DNA of 64,000 bases from Rhizopus arrhizus (GCA_024220505.1 JAKZZE010000017.1:930001-994000); one strand, 5' to 3'; counted from the stretch's first letter, positions 1 through 12,030 are shown. Numbers and translations are program-made. The notes: generated by a model not told the origin, from the sequence alone.

Positions 1-480
1 TTTTTTTTTTTCTGCGTGATTCACATTCCACAAACAATGAACACTGATTTCGAGATGAGCGAATCAAACCTTCAGCATGATGAAAAGCAGGCAATTGAGA
101 TCTACATTAGTATGATGTCTATAATGAAGTTAATGAGAAACTGAGACACCCAATATCGAAGAAGATACATTCAGCTCTAAGAATGAAGAAGCTCGAGATG
201 AAAAGAAATATATACAATCTAGTATAGAAGAGTTCGCAAAAAAGCTCGCCAGTAACAGTACCAATTTGAAGAAGAAGGCTACTAGGTACAGAAAATTCAT
301 TAAAGCACAAACAATAGAATTTATTGAGCTGGTAACTGAAATAATCTCGGTAAAAGAAGCAGATTTACGTACTGGTATCGTTTCAAGAACGGCATATTGT
401 TTTAGAAATCAATGGATGGAGAGGATCTTTTTTTGCAGAAAAGAAAAAGAAGGGATGTGTTGGCGGAACTCTTTCTGACT
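1..480 (+). pseudogene. Tc1/mariner-like transposase N-terminal relic
   Basis: Only fragments are open. Around 266-478 the frame reads a helix-turn-helix-like stretch (FIELVTEIISVKEADLRTGI then a second helix SRTAYCFRNQW). This is the layout of the DNA-binding N-terminus of the Tc1/mariner transposases seen elsewhere in this window. Upstream sequence from about 40 is A-rich and rich in Glu/Lys codons but broken by stops. No DDE catalytic part follows. The link to the transposases at 54 and 58 kb is inferred from the HTH pattern, not from shared sequence. The window edge cuts the left side. Confidence 0.4.
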
Positions 481-2149
481 TGAAATATGAGCATACAACA
501 TTCTTAATCAAGATCATTTATGAGTTTGCGACCACGTATATGAACAACTTGCATTTAAAGCATGTATTCAATATGCAATTCATATTTCATGCTGTATTTT
601 TTTTTTTCCTATAATTATCTAGCTGACAGTTAATAGCTGCTAATAAGAGGATAGTAACCATGATGGAATTCAACAAATTTTTAAATTGTATTATAAATAT
701 TTATTGGTTATTTATATAGCCAATTTATCTGCAACTTCTATAAAGGTCTATTTTTATGTCTAGACCTTACTGTGGAGCCCTATAGCCTCTTAAAGTTTAC
801 TATTATCCCTAGATTATGCTTCAGAAAAGAGGGAGTTTACATTACTACTCTTTATTTACGTAACAAATACTATAATGAAAGTGAAAATTAACCAACTACA
901 TACTAAAAGGATAATAATAACGTATATTTGCCTTCATATTCCAGTAAATTTGATAGAGCCAGACAAAACCTCTAGCTTGTATTCCATGTTGGATTTTATC
1001 AACAACGAATCTTCCAACCAAAACACATAAATAGGGTCATTGAGCTCAAACTGAAGGTTCTAGAATTTTAGGTTGATGAGTAAAAATTAAGGTCAGGCGA
1101 AAAAAATATGCATCGTATCAGCAGCATGCACAAAAAATACTTTAGCGCAGCGAAATGTTTCCATACTAGATGCACCGTCTTTGATATCTAGTTTTATTGA
1201 ATGAAAATTAAAGCTATAAAAAATTTAAGTATAACTCATAACGTTAATCGGCACACAATCAATAAAGTGCTATTAACATTACTCTAAAAACACCTAAAAG
1301 GTACATTACCATCTCATCATTACCTTCGGCCGCTGGAACATCTCTTATAGCTTTCTTATATTTCTTAATGTCGCTCTATGGCATGTATTACCAAATTAGA
1401 GACGATAAAATTTATTATGTATACCACAAACAGTGCTTACACTATCAATGAATTTGTTTATTTATGGAATGTATACTGTAGGGAGATGGAAACTTTTTTG
1501 CCCATGAATTTTTACCTTCCTTGCAGATTTTTTTTGCCCAACTTTGGATGGGAGGAAATTTCCCTACCATATCTAATCATCCCATGAGATTCGGAGCTAT
1601 AACAATAGATAATGTAAACTTTTTGAGCATTGCTTCCTAACGTAACAGAAGCATTTAAAAATAACCAAGTGTTTATCTGAACGGATGGAGCTCTTCATTA
1701 TTAGCGAGGAAATTTGACCTAGTCTTTCCCGACGCTAACAATCTATAAAAAGTCAAATATTAGTAACAGTTTAGTGGATTTCTACAGTTTCTCATACTTT
1801 ACATTTACTTCTTTCTTTCTTCTTTTTTATGGGAAATATATAGGATTTTCACTCTAAGTCTAGGTATCAAATTTTGCGCAAGCCTGTATTTTATACTATA
1901 AAATAAAATTGTGATATGCAAATTTCTAGCCAATTTTTTATATGATATCAATTGTAGCACGTTGTTATGACCAATGATAGTATTATTGAAAGTATTACCG
2001 TAAACATTTATAAAGCAAGTGATGTTTATTCTTCTTTTTTCTTTAGGCTCAAAGACGACAATTTTTATTTCAGTCTTGCTTGGCTATAGATGATAATTTA
2101 ATGTTACATGCCGTGCACTTTCAAATATAAAAAATTAAATCTGTATAAT
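481..2149. other. Gene-poor AT-rich intergenic stretch
   Basis: No recognisable gene, RNA or repeat family was found. Short open frames (for example 1378-1587) have no family resemblance and atypical composition for a fungal protein. Confidence 0.5.
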
Positions 2150-2470
2150 CTCGTTTCATTTCTCAAAGGAGCAGCATAATCTTTTACCTCATCTGGGGCT
2201 GCTTCCAAAGTATTGATCTAGTCAAGTTCGCTAGTATAATCCTGTAAAAAAAATATTATAATTCTTGACCTTGTTAAGACAGCTGTGGGCTGAACAAAAG
2301 TAATTAATAAAAAAGCACTACTTAGCGGGGCGAGTACCAAAAAGGACTTTTGAACCTTCGACAAGTAATTTTATCTTAAAATCTTGGTATTCACGGTTAA
2401 TTGACATGGTAACTTGTGAAGGAGCAACAAAAAAGTAAACGTCTTTAAATACCTTCCACTTTTGAGAAAT
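2150..2470 (-). pseudogene. Unrecognised two-exon coding relic
   Basis: Read on the minus strand from about 2460 there is a protein-like stretch (VFKDVYFFVAPSQVTM, then INREYQDFKIKLLVEGS and LFGTRP). It is followed by an intron-like segment ending TTTTTTTTACAG near 2244. A second protein-like stretch comes next (INTLEAAPDEVKDYAAPL). The second part has an in-frame stop just before INTLEA and the frames do not join cleanly, so it reads as a decayed gene fragment. The family was not recognised. The rest of the gap to 3030 holds an A27-type run near 2588-2614 and nothing else identifiable. Confidence 0.25.
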
Positions 2471-3030
2471 CATAAACTAAGTTTGTCCATAAATGACCAA
2501 TTTGTGTGAGATAGCATTATCATTTATATATTTATTTAAGTTTTATGTCATGTCGTTCAGCAACTCAGGGCTTTTCTTGTATTTTTCAAAAAAAAAAAAA
2601 AAAAAAAAAAAAACTTGCTGAAAATACAATACCATCTCTTAATCTAACTTTATTCTAGGCTTTAACAAATATGAGAGTTCTGTTCATCAGAAAGTAGCCG
2701 TCATATTCTTTGTATCATGCACATAAAGAGCATACGGAATCAAAGATAAAAAAGATATTACATGAATATCAGCACATGCTCCGAGGTTTTGTAGATCAGC
2801 GTTATAAAAAGTACTTGCGCTTTTGCAACTTTTTTATTTTACTACCATTACAAACATGTCGATTTAGAGACCAAAGAAAAATTATATTGAAGCATCCAGG
2901 AATAATTCAGTGACAAGTACAAGTTAATGGAGCCCTTTATCATAAAACGGCAAATAATTTCATAGCTAGCTTTTTCTTTTTTATATTTATTAACATTTGA
3001 TCTACACAAAAATAATCCTAAAATAACGAC

Positions 3031-3950
3031 CTAGGAACTGGTGTCTACAATTACAAACTTCTTGGTATGCTTTGCAGTTTGCTCGTTTGTGCTAGGCTTA
3101 GGTAAAGTAAAGTCTGCTTGCTCACGTTCAATAGCACGCTTTTCAAGGTCCTTGTAAGGCATGGTGTTAAGTACTTTAGCTGCATCCTTTGGTCCAAAAG
3201 TAGCATCTTCTTTTAATGTCTTAAACTTTGGTTTGCCAATGTTAGGGAAAACGTCGGCTAAGGGTTCCTTTAATAACTCGATTGTTTTATCTACACCCAT
3301 AAGTTGTTCCATGCCCTTTGCGAATTTCTTTTGTAAAGCAACGCCCTATTATTTATCTTTCATCAGTATTTTAGTAAATGAATTAAAGCATATTCCATAC
3401 ATTCATTTCCATTTCTTTCTCGGTCGACTTCAACTTCAAAATAGCTTCTACACGTTTTAAAGAAATGCCGAATTTTGTTGCAAGCTTTCTTACAGTCCAA
3501 TTTTCAGAATCGGAAACAAAAGCTTCGTATATTTCTTGTTTGGTGGCATCAGAAAGAGGTGGTCTAGGTTGAAACAATGGATTGTTAGGGAAAGGCTATC
3601 GAAGTTGCATAAGTATCAGAGGCAAAATTAAAAAAAGTAAATGAAAAACCTACAGTTGCTGCAAGATAATTTGTTGTACCCTTTGAAGGACGACTGAATT
3701 TATGACCGGTTTCTTTCATCCACTCATGGAATCTACGGCGTCTTCTAGAAAGCTTAATGGGTTCAACCTCTTCAGCAGGTTCGGCAACATCAGCTTCAGG
3801 GGTCTTTGGTGTCTCTTCCTCGTTAAAGCGTTGAGCTGAAAAGGAGAAAAATCTCTGGTTGTGTAAAAAGTTAAATCCAGCTGCTGTTGAATAAACACTG
3901 TGCCCTTTAAGAAGTGGTTTAGCTGTAATGCACAATCGAGTAGCTTGCAT
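3031..3950 (-). CDS. Mitochondrial small-subunit ribosomal protein mS45 (Bot1p/MRPS35-like)
   Basis: The gene has three exons, about 3950-3654, 3595-3401 and 3345-3031. They join in frame (99+65+105 codons) to a protein of about 268 residues. The N-terminus is basic and Ser/Ala rich, like a mitochondrial presequence. The core carries the family signature NPLFQPRPPLSDATKQEIYE, a helix-turn-helix-like KLATKFGISLKRVEAILKLK, and KKFAKGMEQLMGV after the second intron. These match the eukaryotic mitochondrial regulator/Bot1 family, now known as mitoribosomal protein mS45. Introns are 58 and 54 nt with GT..AG ends. It would act in the matrix as part of the mitochondrial 37S/28S ribosomal subunit. 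Family assignment is by recognised motif; the exact gene name is left open. Confidence 0.82.
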
Positions 3951-4198
3951 GTTGATTTTAAAGAAACAAATGTGCCCTTGTCAATGAGCCTGTGATATAA
4001 AATATCTGAAAAGCCGCAAAATTTATGTTACTTGCTTTCTTAGTGGCTGTCCTCCGAGTAGAATCTTTTTCAGCAATTCCGGTCCGGAAGCTTTCAAACA
4101 ATTTCATACTTGATCACATCAGCTTCCTTCTCGGGGCCAAAACATATGTACAAGAGCCCAATGAAAAAATATAGAAAACAAGTTCCTATACAGATACA

Positions 4199-4883
4199 GA
4201 GATAATTCGTATTATCAAAGAAAAGCTTTGCTATATTGCTCTTGATTTTGAAAAAGAACGTTTATCCCAGAGCAATTAAAAGCATTTTATGCTACCTGAC
4301 GGAAAAAATATAGCCATAGGCGCTGAAAGGTACTATAAACAGAGCAAAAATACTAAATGTAATTCTGACCTTAAATGATGCCACTTTGAAGTTTTATAGT
4401 TCCTGAATCTTTATTTCAGCCCAGTATACTTGGTTATGGTATGAATGGCTTAGATAATAATATATGGCTCTCATTTAAGAGATGCAGTTCAGATATTCAA
4501 AAGGACTTTTGCGCGAATATCGTTTTGGTATACTTCTCAGTAAAAAAAAATATGTTTTACCATTTTATTTATTTCTTTTGCTAGAGCGGAGGGTCAACTA
4601 TGATTGATGGTATAGAGGAGCGACTAAGGAAAGAGCTCTCTATACTTCTGCCTTCACCTTTAAAAAGCAATGTGATAGCTCCATCCAACAGACAGTACTC
4701 AGCTTGGATTGGTGGGTCTATCTTAGCATCGTTATCTACATCTCATGATATGTGTGTGTCAAAAGAGGTAAGTAAAACAGGAGATAGGAATTATTAGAAA
4801 TAAATTCGTATGATATTGTTTTTTTATAGGAGTACGATGAATTTGGAGAAAACATTATTAAAAAGTTTACCTGGGCAAAATAA
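4199..4883 (+). pseudogene. Divergent actin-like pseudogene (C-terminal part)
   Basis: Translation shows consecutive actin landmarks in order: IIKEKLCYIALDFEKE, then LPDGKNIAIGAERY, then QPSILGYGMNGLD, then DIQKDFCANIVL. After an intron come [14 protein letters not shown] and [14 protein letters not shown], and after another intron EEYDEFGEN. A TAA stop interrupts the frame between LDFEKE and the LPDG motif (about 4279). The usual basic KCF ending is replaced by TWAK-stop. The ATP-binding N-terminal half is not recognisable upstream. Two introns with good GT..AG ends (about 4531-4584 and 4768-4830) are kept, so this is not a retro-copy. It is most likely a decayed actin or actin-related gene. 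A living Arp gene would require the stop to be a sequencing error. Confidence 0.75.
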
Positions 4884-4970
4884 TTTGGTCAGTTTTGCTG
4901 AGTTTTTAATGTTTTTCAATTGTCAACAAGGGGGGATATGTTTAGTTGTTGCTCTTTCTTCACATATATA

Positions 4971-5105
4971 ATGAACCCCGAAAAAAAGAATCCCCCTTGC
5001 GACTATGTTCCATTGAAAGAATGTCTTGCAAAAAACAATAATGACCGTTCAAAATGTCTTAAAGAATGGGAAGAGTTTCAGCGCGCTTGTCGAGAGAGAA
5101 AGTAA
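4971..5105 (+). CDS. Mini cysteine-rich CHCH-like protein (44 aa)
   Basis: The first ATG in a good position is 4971, just after a TATATA stretch, giving a 44-residue protein. An upstream ATG at 4938 in the same frame would add 11 residues. Four cysteines lie in the pattern CX7C-X10-CX10C (CDYVPLKEC ... NDRSKC ... FQRAC) with a charged C-terminus. This resembles the coiled-coil-helix-coiled-coil-helix proteins of the mitochondrial intermembrane space, including the CX10C spacing of COA6/Cox12-type cytochrome oxidase factors. The first spacing is shorter than usual. It lies 87 nt after the actin-like pseudogene on the same strand. Function is inferred from the cysteine pattern only. The gene could carry an unseen upstream exon. 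Confidence 0.5.
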   Translation: MNPEKKNPPCDYVPLKECLAKNNNDRSKCLKEWEEFQRACRERK

Positions 5106-5403
5106 AAAACAAAAGCAGCAAAAAAAAAGAAACTTGTGCTTATGATTCTTTTTGATTTCGCTCATTTAGACAACTAATAAATGATCAAAATGAATGTGAA
5201 GCCTGTAAGAGTTAAAGACGGTTTCAAATTCGAGGAAAATCGAAGAAAACAGTAATAAATTCTAATTGCTACGGCTGATATATAAAAACAATTTATGCGA
5301 CTAACTGTATATTCAGTTTACTGTTTACGTTTGTTTGTGCTTTTATTCTATTTAAAAAAAGGGATCATATAAAAATATGCTCTTCTTTATATATGCAAAT
5401 ATG

Positions 5404-6339
5404 TTATAGTTGAAGAGAAAAATAGTTTGGCATGGCTTTCCAAACAGTTTCTGGATTAATCCAATACACAAAACTACTTTTAATTCTCTTTTTTTCTTCA
5501 GGTTCATCATTGAAAAAGCGTTCCAATCCTTTTTCTTGTCGCATAAAGAGCATGTCTGTATATCTCAATCTTGTTGCTGGACAAAAATCGTTTTTACCAT
5601 CACCAATATATGCAACCTTTTTCAATGGACCATATTTTTTTAATAACATATCCAGCTCTTTTCCTTTACAAATGTTTACAGAGCAAGGATTAGTACAATT
5701 GTGCTGTGGATCAGATGCTAAAATATAACGCTGAACACGCAGTCTGCCTTTTTCATCAATGTAAGCAGGATTAGTGATTACTTGAGTTACACAATCTCGG
5801 ACATCGTATGCCTAAGTTGGATTAATAGAAATGTTTGGAAAATAAAAATAACTTACTGTCAAGATGGTTTCAATATAAAATGTGTTGGCATCCGACAATA
5901 AAATAACTGGAATTTCTTTCGATTTCAAATCCATTAATACATTACGCATTTCTTGAGACTAATATCTTCTTTAGCAAACTATAGCTTGACATCCTTTTAT
6001 CTCTTACAAATGGAATTGTCTTCAAGTTTTGAGCGATATCATTTATAGCAATTCCATCATCTTGAAGCTTACAAAGAGCATAATCCCTAAATATAATAAC
6101 ATAAAATTTATATTCAATTGTATTCTATTATGTTTTTACATCAAATCAGTCCACTGCATCGAATTTTCATTTCGTTTCACTTCAAGCCATAATTCAGGTG
6201 ATAGGTTATAAATTGTCCAATAATCACTGTCTTGTTCAATAAGGGACCTCAATACATCTTTCAGTATTGACATGTATCACTTGTACTCTTTTTATTATTT
6301 TTACCAGTCAAAGTCAAACACAGCGATACCTAAATTCAT
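5404..6339 (-). CDS. PHOSPHO-family HAD phosphatase
   Basis: The first exon (6339-6305) ends within the HAD motif-I FDFDW and continues after a 57-nt intron (6304-6248) as SLIEQDSD. Together these give the DXDX(T/S) nucleophile region of PHOSPHO1/PHOSPHO2-type phosphatases. The last exon contains VAYIGDGKNDFCPATRL, the family's HAD motif IV (GDGxNDxCPA), after RYILASDPQHNCTNPC. At least two more introns lie between (around 6070-6130 and 5810-5860). Known members hydrolyse phosphoethanolamine/phosphocholine or pyridoxal 5'-phosphate in the cytosol; which substrate applies here cannot be read from sequence. The C-terminus is complete at TAA 5406-5404. Confidence 0.85.
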
Positions 6340-6649
6340 AATAAGCTTTTGTTTTGAAACAAACAAAAGAAAAAAGAAAGTGAATGATTCTTTTTCTTTT
6401 TATAGATAGTAATGTTTGAATGTCAGACGTTATTTCGCTTCTCGCCCAATCAATATGATTTTATTGTGCTTGCATAAAAAAGTATTTTTACAACAAGAGC
6501 GTGAATCACCTGAAAATAAAAATATTTGGCTGATAAATTCCGACAGAAACGTGAAGTCAAATAAGTTTCGGATTTGTCAACCCTCTAATGGTGGAAAGGC
6601 GAGGAAATGCAATATTTTGGAATTTTTTTTGTTTATTTTTATTTATAAA

Positions 6650-6947
6650 ATATAATAAGAGTCACACGTCTGAGATCGGCGTGAACCAAAGGAAGCAGAG
6701 TGTAAGCGATTAAACAAGCTAGTCAAGGTCGAGTCTGCCCCTTTTAAGGGTGGCAAACTATGACACAGTACTAGTGACCAGTTGTTTATCGATAAAAGGA
6801 AAGTCTTCAACAGTAAATCTCCAATAGGTACGCCAGATAACGGAGAGCACATAGCAGCTAAGAGTTCAGAGGATAGTGTTGTCAACAAAAGAAAACCGCT
6901 GAAAAGACCAGAGGAATGAGCATATATCATCTTGAGTGAAAGTGAGC
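6650..6947 (-). mobile_element. LINE (non-LTR retrotransposon) 3'-end fragment
   Basis: On the minus strand the sequence matches the 3' end of the LINE at about 53.83-54.15 kb. Shared features are the string CTCACTTTCACTC, the reading FSGFLLLTTLSS, SGVPI(G/E)DLLL, and the terminal stretch CGTGTGACTC(C/T)TATTATATTTTATAAATA followed by an A-rich tail (T-rich on the plus strand at 6610-6650). It is a strongly 5'-truncated copy of about 300 bp. No clear target-site duplication was seen. Confidence 0.8.
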
Positions 6948-7645
6948 ATTTCTATTTCACAAAGTAACAACTTGAAATTGGTTTGTCTTTTTTTTTTCTT
7001 CATTTGTCGTTTTTTATGGTTCAATGATTTATGAAGATAATAAAGGTGGGATGACTTAAATTTTTGTAGCCTAACAATGCGCACTAGAATAATATGCCCA
7101 GGAAGAAACATCCAACATCCCAAGAATTTTTTTTAAAAATTTAATTCTCGAAATTAACTTTCTAAATCCTATTATTTATAATTACGGTAATAACATAGCA
7201 ATTCTGAGAGCATATCTGATGGTTTATCTTCACAAATTATATTAACATATGAATTATATGAATGTAACAGCAAAAAGGAGGCTTCTTCAAGCTACGTATG
7301 GTGTATCTTTGGATTCAGGAAATGAAAGACAAAGATAAGTATTAATTTGATTACGAGCCTTAAAGAAGAAAGATCTCTCACCTTTGCATGTTGGACACTT
7401 CCGGTCGTGTTTCGTAAGACTCTCACTGTACGAATCGTCTCTTTTTGCTACCTATCTTCTTGGAGTATACTTTATGCTTGGGAGGAATTCTTGACTTCAT
7501 GTTTATATATTTTGCTTATTGTCTATATTTGCTAACGTTTTCATCTTTCATAGCATTCAATATCGTTTAAAAACTTTTTGATGATTTACGCGCATAGGTT
7601 GAAGCTCGTCAACTACTGCAATAAGGAATTGTAGCTATTTGTAGT

Positions 7646-7692
<47 letters not shown>

Positions 7693-8507
7693 CAATTATA
7701 ACAAACAGTAATGTCAATCTGTATACTTCAACATTATTTTTACAAATGTTCAATTTGAAACGAATTATCCGACTGCCACCTTCTTCCTCCTTATGCTTTC
7801 TCAATTGTGTGATTTAGCAACAATAAAGGCTAAAATAAAGGAAGATTTTTTGAACTACTTTCATTACTTAACGTTGTAAAGCTAATAAAATATATAAAGA
7901 AAACAGCTTTGGGACCAAATACGATCCTTTTTTTTTTTATAAATAAAGATTATAAAATTGAGATTGTATAAAAAATGAAATAAAATCAAAAGTAAGTTAC
8001 GTCAAAGTGAAGTACAATCAAAAATAAAAGGATAAGATGGATATTTATATGATTATGTTTTTCTATTTTTGAATTTCTTTGTTTACACCAGCTGCGTTAC
8101 AGTATTTTTGCTGTTACTGAATTCTTCTTTCCAAAAAGTAGTTAACTCCTTCAACATAATCTCTTTGATTATTTTTTTCATCGCAAAAATTGAATGTTTT
8201 GTTCAAATTATCGATCATCTTGACATTTGTTCATTCATGAATCAAACAGGAGCTTAATACCTTGCCAATATCAGCGGAATTAGCTTGATAAAATAAAGCT
8301 AGAAAATTTTAGTGAAACAATTGCTACTTGATAAGCTTTCTTTTAACTTATTTGAACATAGGCTTAATCATATTTACAGTTAAAAGTGTAAGGTTTTTGA
8401 AAGAGAAAATGAGGTTTTAATATCTACTGAATGGATTTTCATGTGCATATAAGTCTTACAGCAAGAAATACATTTTTTTTAATTAGAAATTATTTTAAAT
8501 TGTAGCA
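6948..8507. other. AT-rich intergenic stretch with a 44-bp poly(T) run
   Basis: No gene was recognised. A run of 44 T residues occupies about 7647-7690 and makes a spurious lysine-rich ORF on the other strand. The last part is presumably the fimbrin 3' region. Confidence 0.5.
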
Positions 8508-10776
8508 TTAATGATGTATTCCTTTATCAACTTGCATTAAACTACCAATAAATGTCAAGTTCTAAGTATGAAAAGAAGTTAGCCTATTTTCCCTATTTAA
8601 TTTGTTTATTTTTACCATCTTGGGACGAACTTCAACGATGTCTTCTGGTACAAGGAAAATAGTTGCTCCCACTTTACGAGCAATAGAGATAGCAAGCTTT
8701 GCATTATTGAAAGCATCTTCTTCAGTTCTTCCACTGGTCACCATACTGTAATCTACATAACCTGGTTTCATACCATTGAGTACATCCAAAAAGAAAACAC
8801 CTGTGCTAAGGGAAGGATCCTTGAAGGATGTCATCTTGCTCTGTTTGCCCCCACGCTGTACTGTTTCGTTAGCCCAGCGAACGAGATCTTGGTCAGAGAC
8901 AGATCTTCCATTCTTGTTGAGTGATTGAAGCGTGTGTACAACATTTTCACGCATCAATTGCCATACGAGACCCAATGTCAAAGTCTTTTGTCCATCAACA
9001 ATATCAGAGCCTTGAATACCAACAAGAGAGAAACGGAGTTCTTGTCCGAGGTGGACAGCATAGTTACAGTTTTCGATTTGCTTGAATCGAGAGAGAGGCT
9101 GCTTACGACTAGCAGCACGCCAGTTGACAACACCAGGAACGACCTTTTCGAATGCTTGTAATAAAACGACACCGTCTTGTAAATCTTCAAACAAGTTATA
9201 GACACCAGGCTCGACGTTTAAACTGTTGAGCCAAAGGGTAAACATACGAGATTCACGTTCGAATTCAGCATCAAATTCTTCAATCTCAGGAGCTTCTTCT
9301 TCTGATAAGGGATCCAAGCCAGGATGTGTGTTGAATAAATGGGCAACAAAAGCCAAGTTAAGTTTTGGATTACCAGCCACCAAAGCCGTAGGGGTCAAAT
9401 ATTTACGGCATTCAATCCTTTCGGCATTATCCAAAATCATTTCTGCTCTCTTTAACAAATCGCGTTCTTGAAGTGGAGCACGAGAGCATGACTCGGGCTT
9501 GAGTTGATTTAATAAAATTGTGTAATTTTCACCGTCAGCAACATCCTTGGAAAAGTTAGAGACTCTAACATAAAAAGCGTTAACATATAAGCCTTTTATT
9601 TACAAACATGCTCGCTTTACCTTCGTTCCCAACCAGCAGCCTTCAAATGATAGTTGAACCATCTAAGCAAGATTTGATCTGGAGGCAATTTCAAAAAATC
9701 ATCAAGTGTTTCATCTTGTTCCAAAAGTCGATATAATTCAGGGTGTTGTTTAATATCAATCTTACTCAACAGACCACGTTTAATGATTTGCCAAATCAAA
9801 CCAAGAATCAAATGCTCGCGGCCTTCAATAATATCAGTTGAGCCAATGTTAACTACTGAGCAACCAATAGCTTTTGCTGAGTTAATCACAATATTATTAT
9901 TTTCAACCATTTGGAAGCTGTTCAATTTGGATTTCACGTTCAGTACACGCTCATCAATTGTATCTGGCACAGCGTCATTGATAAGTTTACAAAGGATAAG
10001 ACCATCTACACGCATTGGACGGTTAGTTCACATATATTTTTACTAAAGTATTTTCGCACCTTTGCATTCATCAAAGATTTGCATCGTGTTTGTTGGAATA
10101 GGTACTCTGCTTCCAACATGAATATCACCGGTCAAAACACCGTTAATGTGTCTTGTGAATTCAGTACGTTCATCTTCATTGATGGTGTGTGTAACATTAG
10201 CATTAGTTCCGTGGACCTTGATTTTGTTTTGATGAACATCAAATGCACCCTTATTGCGTCCTTCTTTTAATTTTGCTGCAAGCTATAACAACGAGATTGC
10301 CAAGAAAAACAAAATAAAAAGTAAGTATTAAAGGTATAAAAAAAGAGAAGAAAAGAAAATCTTGGCATAACCCCCCCCCCTCTTTTTTTCTCTTATATTT
10401 GTTTTCTCGGCAATAAAATCACTCCTTTAAACGCGTCTTTTAAGTGTATTCATGCTCTATAATACATTACCTCGATAAATTCCTCTACGTCAATTTTACC
10501 GACTGTATTGGTACTGACATCCTTTAACGTAGCTCTAATCTCATCATAGTTATCACTGTAGCCAGTGTCCTTACAAGCTTTTCGAATTTCATTATGATCG
10601 AGATAACCATCTTGGTCCAAGTCAATCTCACTGTTATTTCATATTTAATTTTATTACAACGAAACATGTCTATTTTTCTTTTTTTTTTCTTACTTGAACT
10701 GGTCTATCAAGTTATTTATATCGTTTACTTGTAACTGTGGATATTTACGTTGAAGAGTAAAAGCGTTTACAACCAT
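8508..10776 (-). CDS. SAC6: Fimbrin/plastin (Sac6-type actin-bundling protein)
   Basis: The protein starts MVVNAFTLQRKYP (ATG 10776-10774), followed by an EF-hand region (about 10660-10490: DLDQDGYLDHNEIRKA). Four calponin-homology (CH) domains in two tandem actin-binding units follow, making a protein of roughly 600+ residues, the usual fimbrin size. Diagnostic parts include RVPIPTNTMQIFDECK, MRVDGLILCKLINDAVPDTI, IIEGREHLILGLIWQIIKR, GIQGSDIVDGQKTLTLGLVW and EDIVEVRPKM. The last intron is 8615-8562. The final exon (8561-8508) reads NLTFIGSLMQVDKG, completing the fourth CH domain. Introns also interrupt the EF-hand and first CH region. Fimbrin cross-links actin filaments in patches and at sites of polar growth and endocytosis; calcium may modulate it through the EF-hand. 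Confidence 0.95.
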
Positions 10777-10949
10777 TTTTTCACGTAGATAAAGTAGTGG
10801 TAAAGTAAAAAAAGAAAAAAGGAAAAATAGGTTTCAAGGATGGGGAAATGGTGTTTAATAGAAGAGGGGCGGCAAGCTAAATTCAAATAATGACGTACAA
10901 AAGATAGTTACACCAACTCATTTCATTTCTGTCTTCCTTTTTTTCTTTA

Positions 10950-11916
10950 ATGAGCCAGAATCCTTTTGAAGATGCATCCAGTAATCCCTGGTCAGATGGT
11001 AGGCCAAATTATGGGAACGCATATGATAATGCCCCTCCTGCACTTCCACCAAGAATCAAGGAAACACCAACTTTAGTTCCTAGCTCACCTTATAGAGCAC
11101 AGCCTTCACCTTATGAAACACAGCATATGCCTTCACCTTCTGCTTATCAACAGCCTTCTTGGCAACAGCAAGAATCAAATAAGGTGCTTCAGGAACCTGC
11201 ATATAGTAATACGAACGCTTATCAATACTCTAATACGCCTTATGGAAGTAGCTCCCCTACAGTAGCAGCCAGTGCTTATTCCCCTCAACCAACACATACC
11301 GAAAATAATACCACGCTTAATAATGATTATAATACTAAACCAGAATCCGTGGCTACTCCCGCCAAAACAACACCCTCCAAATTGAGAGTACTATTTAGAA
11401 TTATACTATTTATATTTGCTGTTGGGCACTTGGGCTTTGCAGCAGGAGCCTCACCTGTAAGCTTTTAATTGGAATTAACATAGCTAAAAACTTATCCTGT
11501 TTTGATTAGTACTCTGGGAAACCTATTCCATTTGATAGTAGTACATGCTTTTACTTCCTTTTTGCAGTGGTAAAGAATACATGGACATTTATTACTTAAA
11601 ACAAAGCATTTCTTTATAGGCTGTTATGTCAATTATTTACTCTGGATTTCACGTTTTTCTTTATCTGTTTAGAAGATTTGGAAGTGTTGATAAAATGAAG
11701 CGATTCATCTTAATTTTATGTGATTTATTTATGGCAGCCTTATGGGGTATTGGCATTATTGTCGAAATAATGCAATATCGTTGCTCTCCAGGCGGACACA
11801 ATCACTGGTGTGATTTTTACAATACTTCCATCTTTTTTGGTTTTGTTTCCTTTATTTTGTATGTTGTCCTAGTTGGTTGGGATATTGTTGGTGGCTGCAA
11901 AGCAAGAAAGAAGTAA
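10950..11916 (+). CDS. Four-pass membrane protein with proline-rich N-terminus (MARVEL-like topology)
   Basis: Three exons: 10950-11455, about 11509-11566 and about 11621-11916. The second exon supplies YSGKPIPFDSST and the start of TM2. The first 145 residues are hydrophilic, rich in Pro, Gln, Ser and Tyr, and include an NPF tripeptide at residues 5-7 of the kind bound by EH-domain endocytic adaptors. Four hydrophobic helices follow: VLFRIILFIFAVGHLGFAA; CFYFLFA joined to VMSIIYSGFHVF; FILILCDLFMAALWGIGIIV; and FFGFVSFILYVVLVGWDIV. The spacing and a Cys-containing loop before TM4 resemble MARVEL-type proteins of fungal plasma-membrane domains. The C-terminus is short and basic (CKARKK). The MARVEL label is topology-based inference; the family was not matched directly. 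Confidence 0.7.
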
Positions 11917-12030
11917 TATAGAAAAAATTATAGATAAGCCTCTAGATTCTACAAATCAATTATATTTTATAAAAGACAAATGATTAAATTAATAGAAAGT
12001 TGCATATACACAAAAAGGAATAAAATTGAT

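Noticed and set aside
7613..7804. Lysine-rich ORF on the minus strand
   Set aside because: It is produced by a 44-bp poly(T) run and has no other structure.
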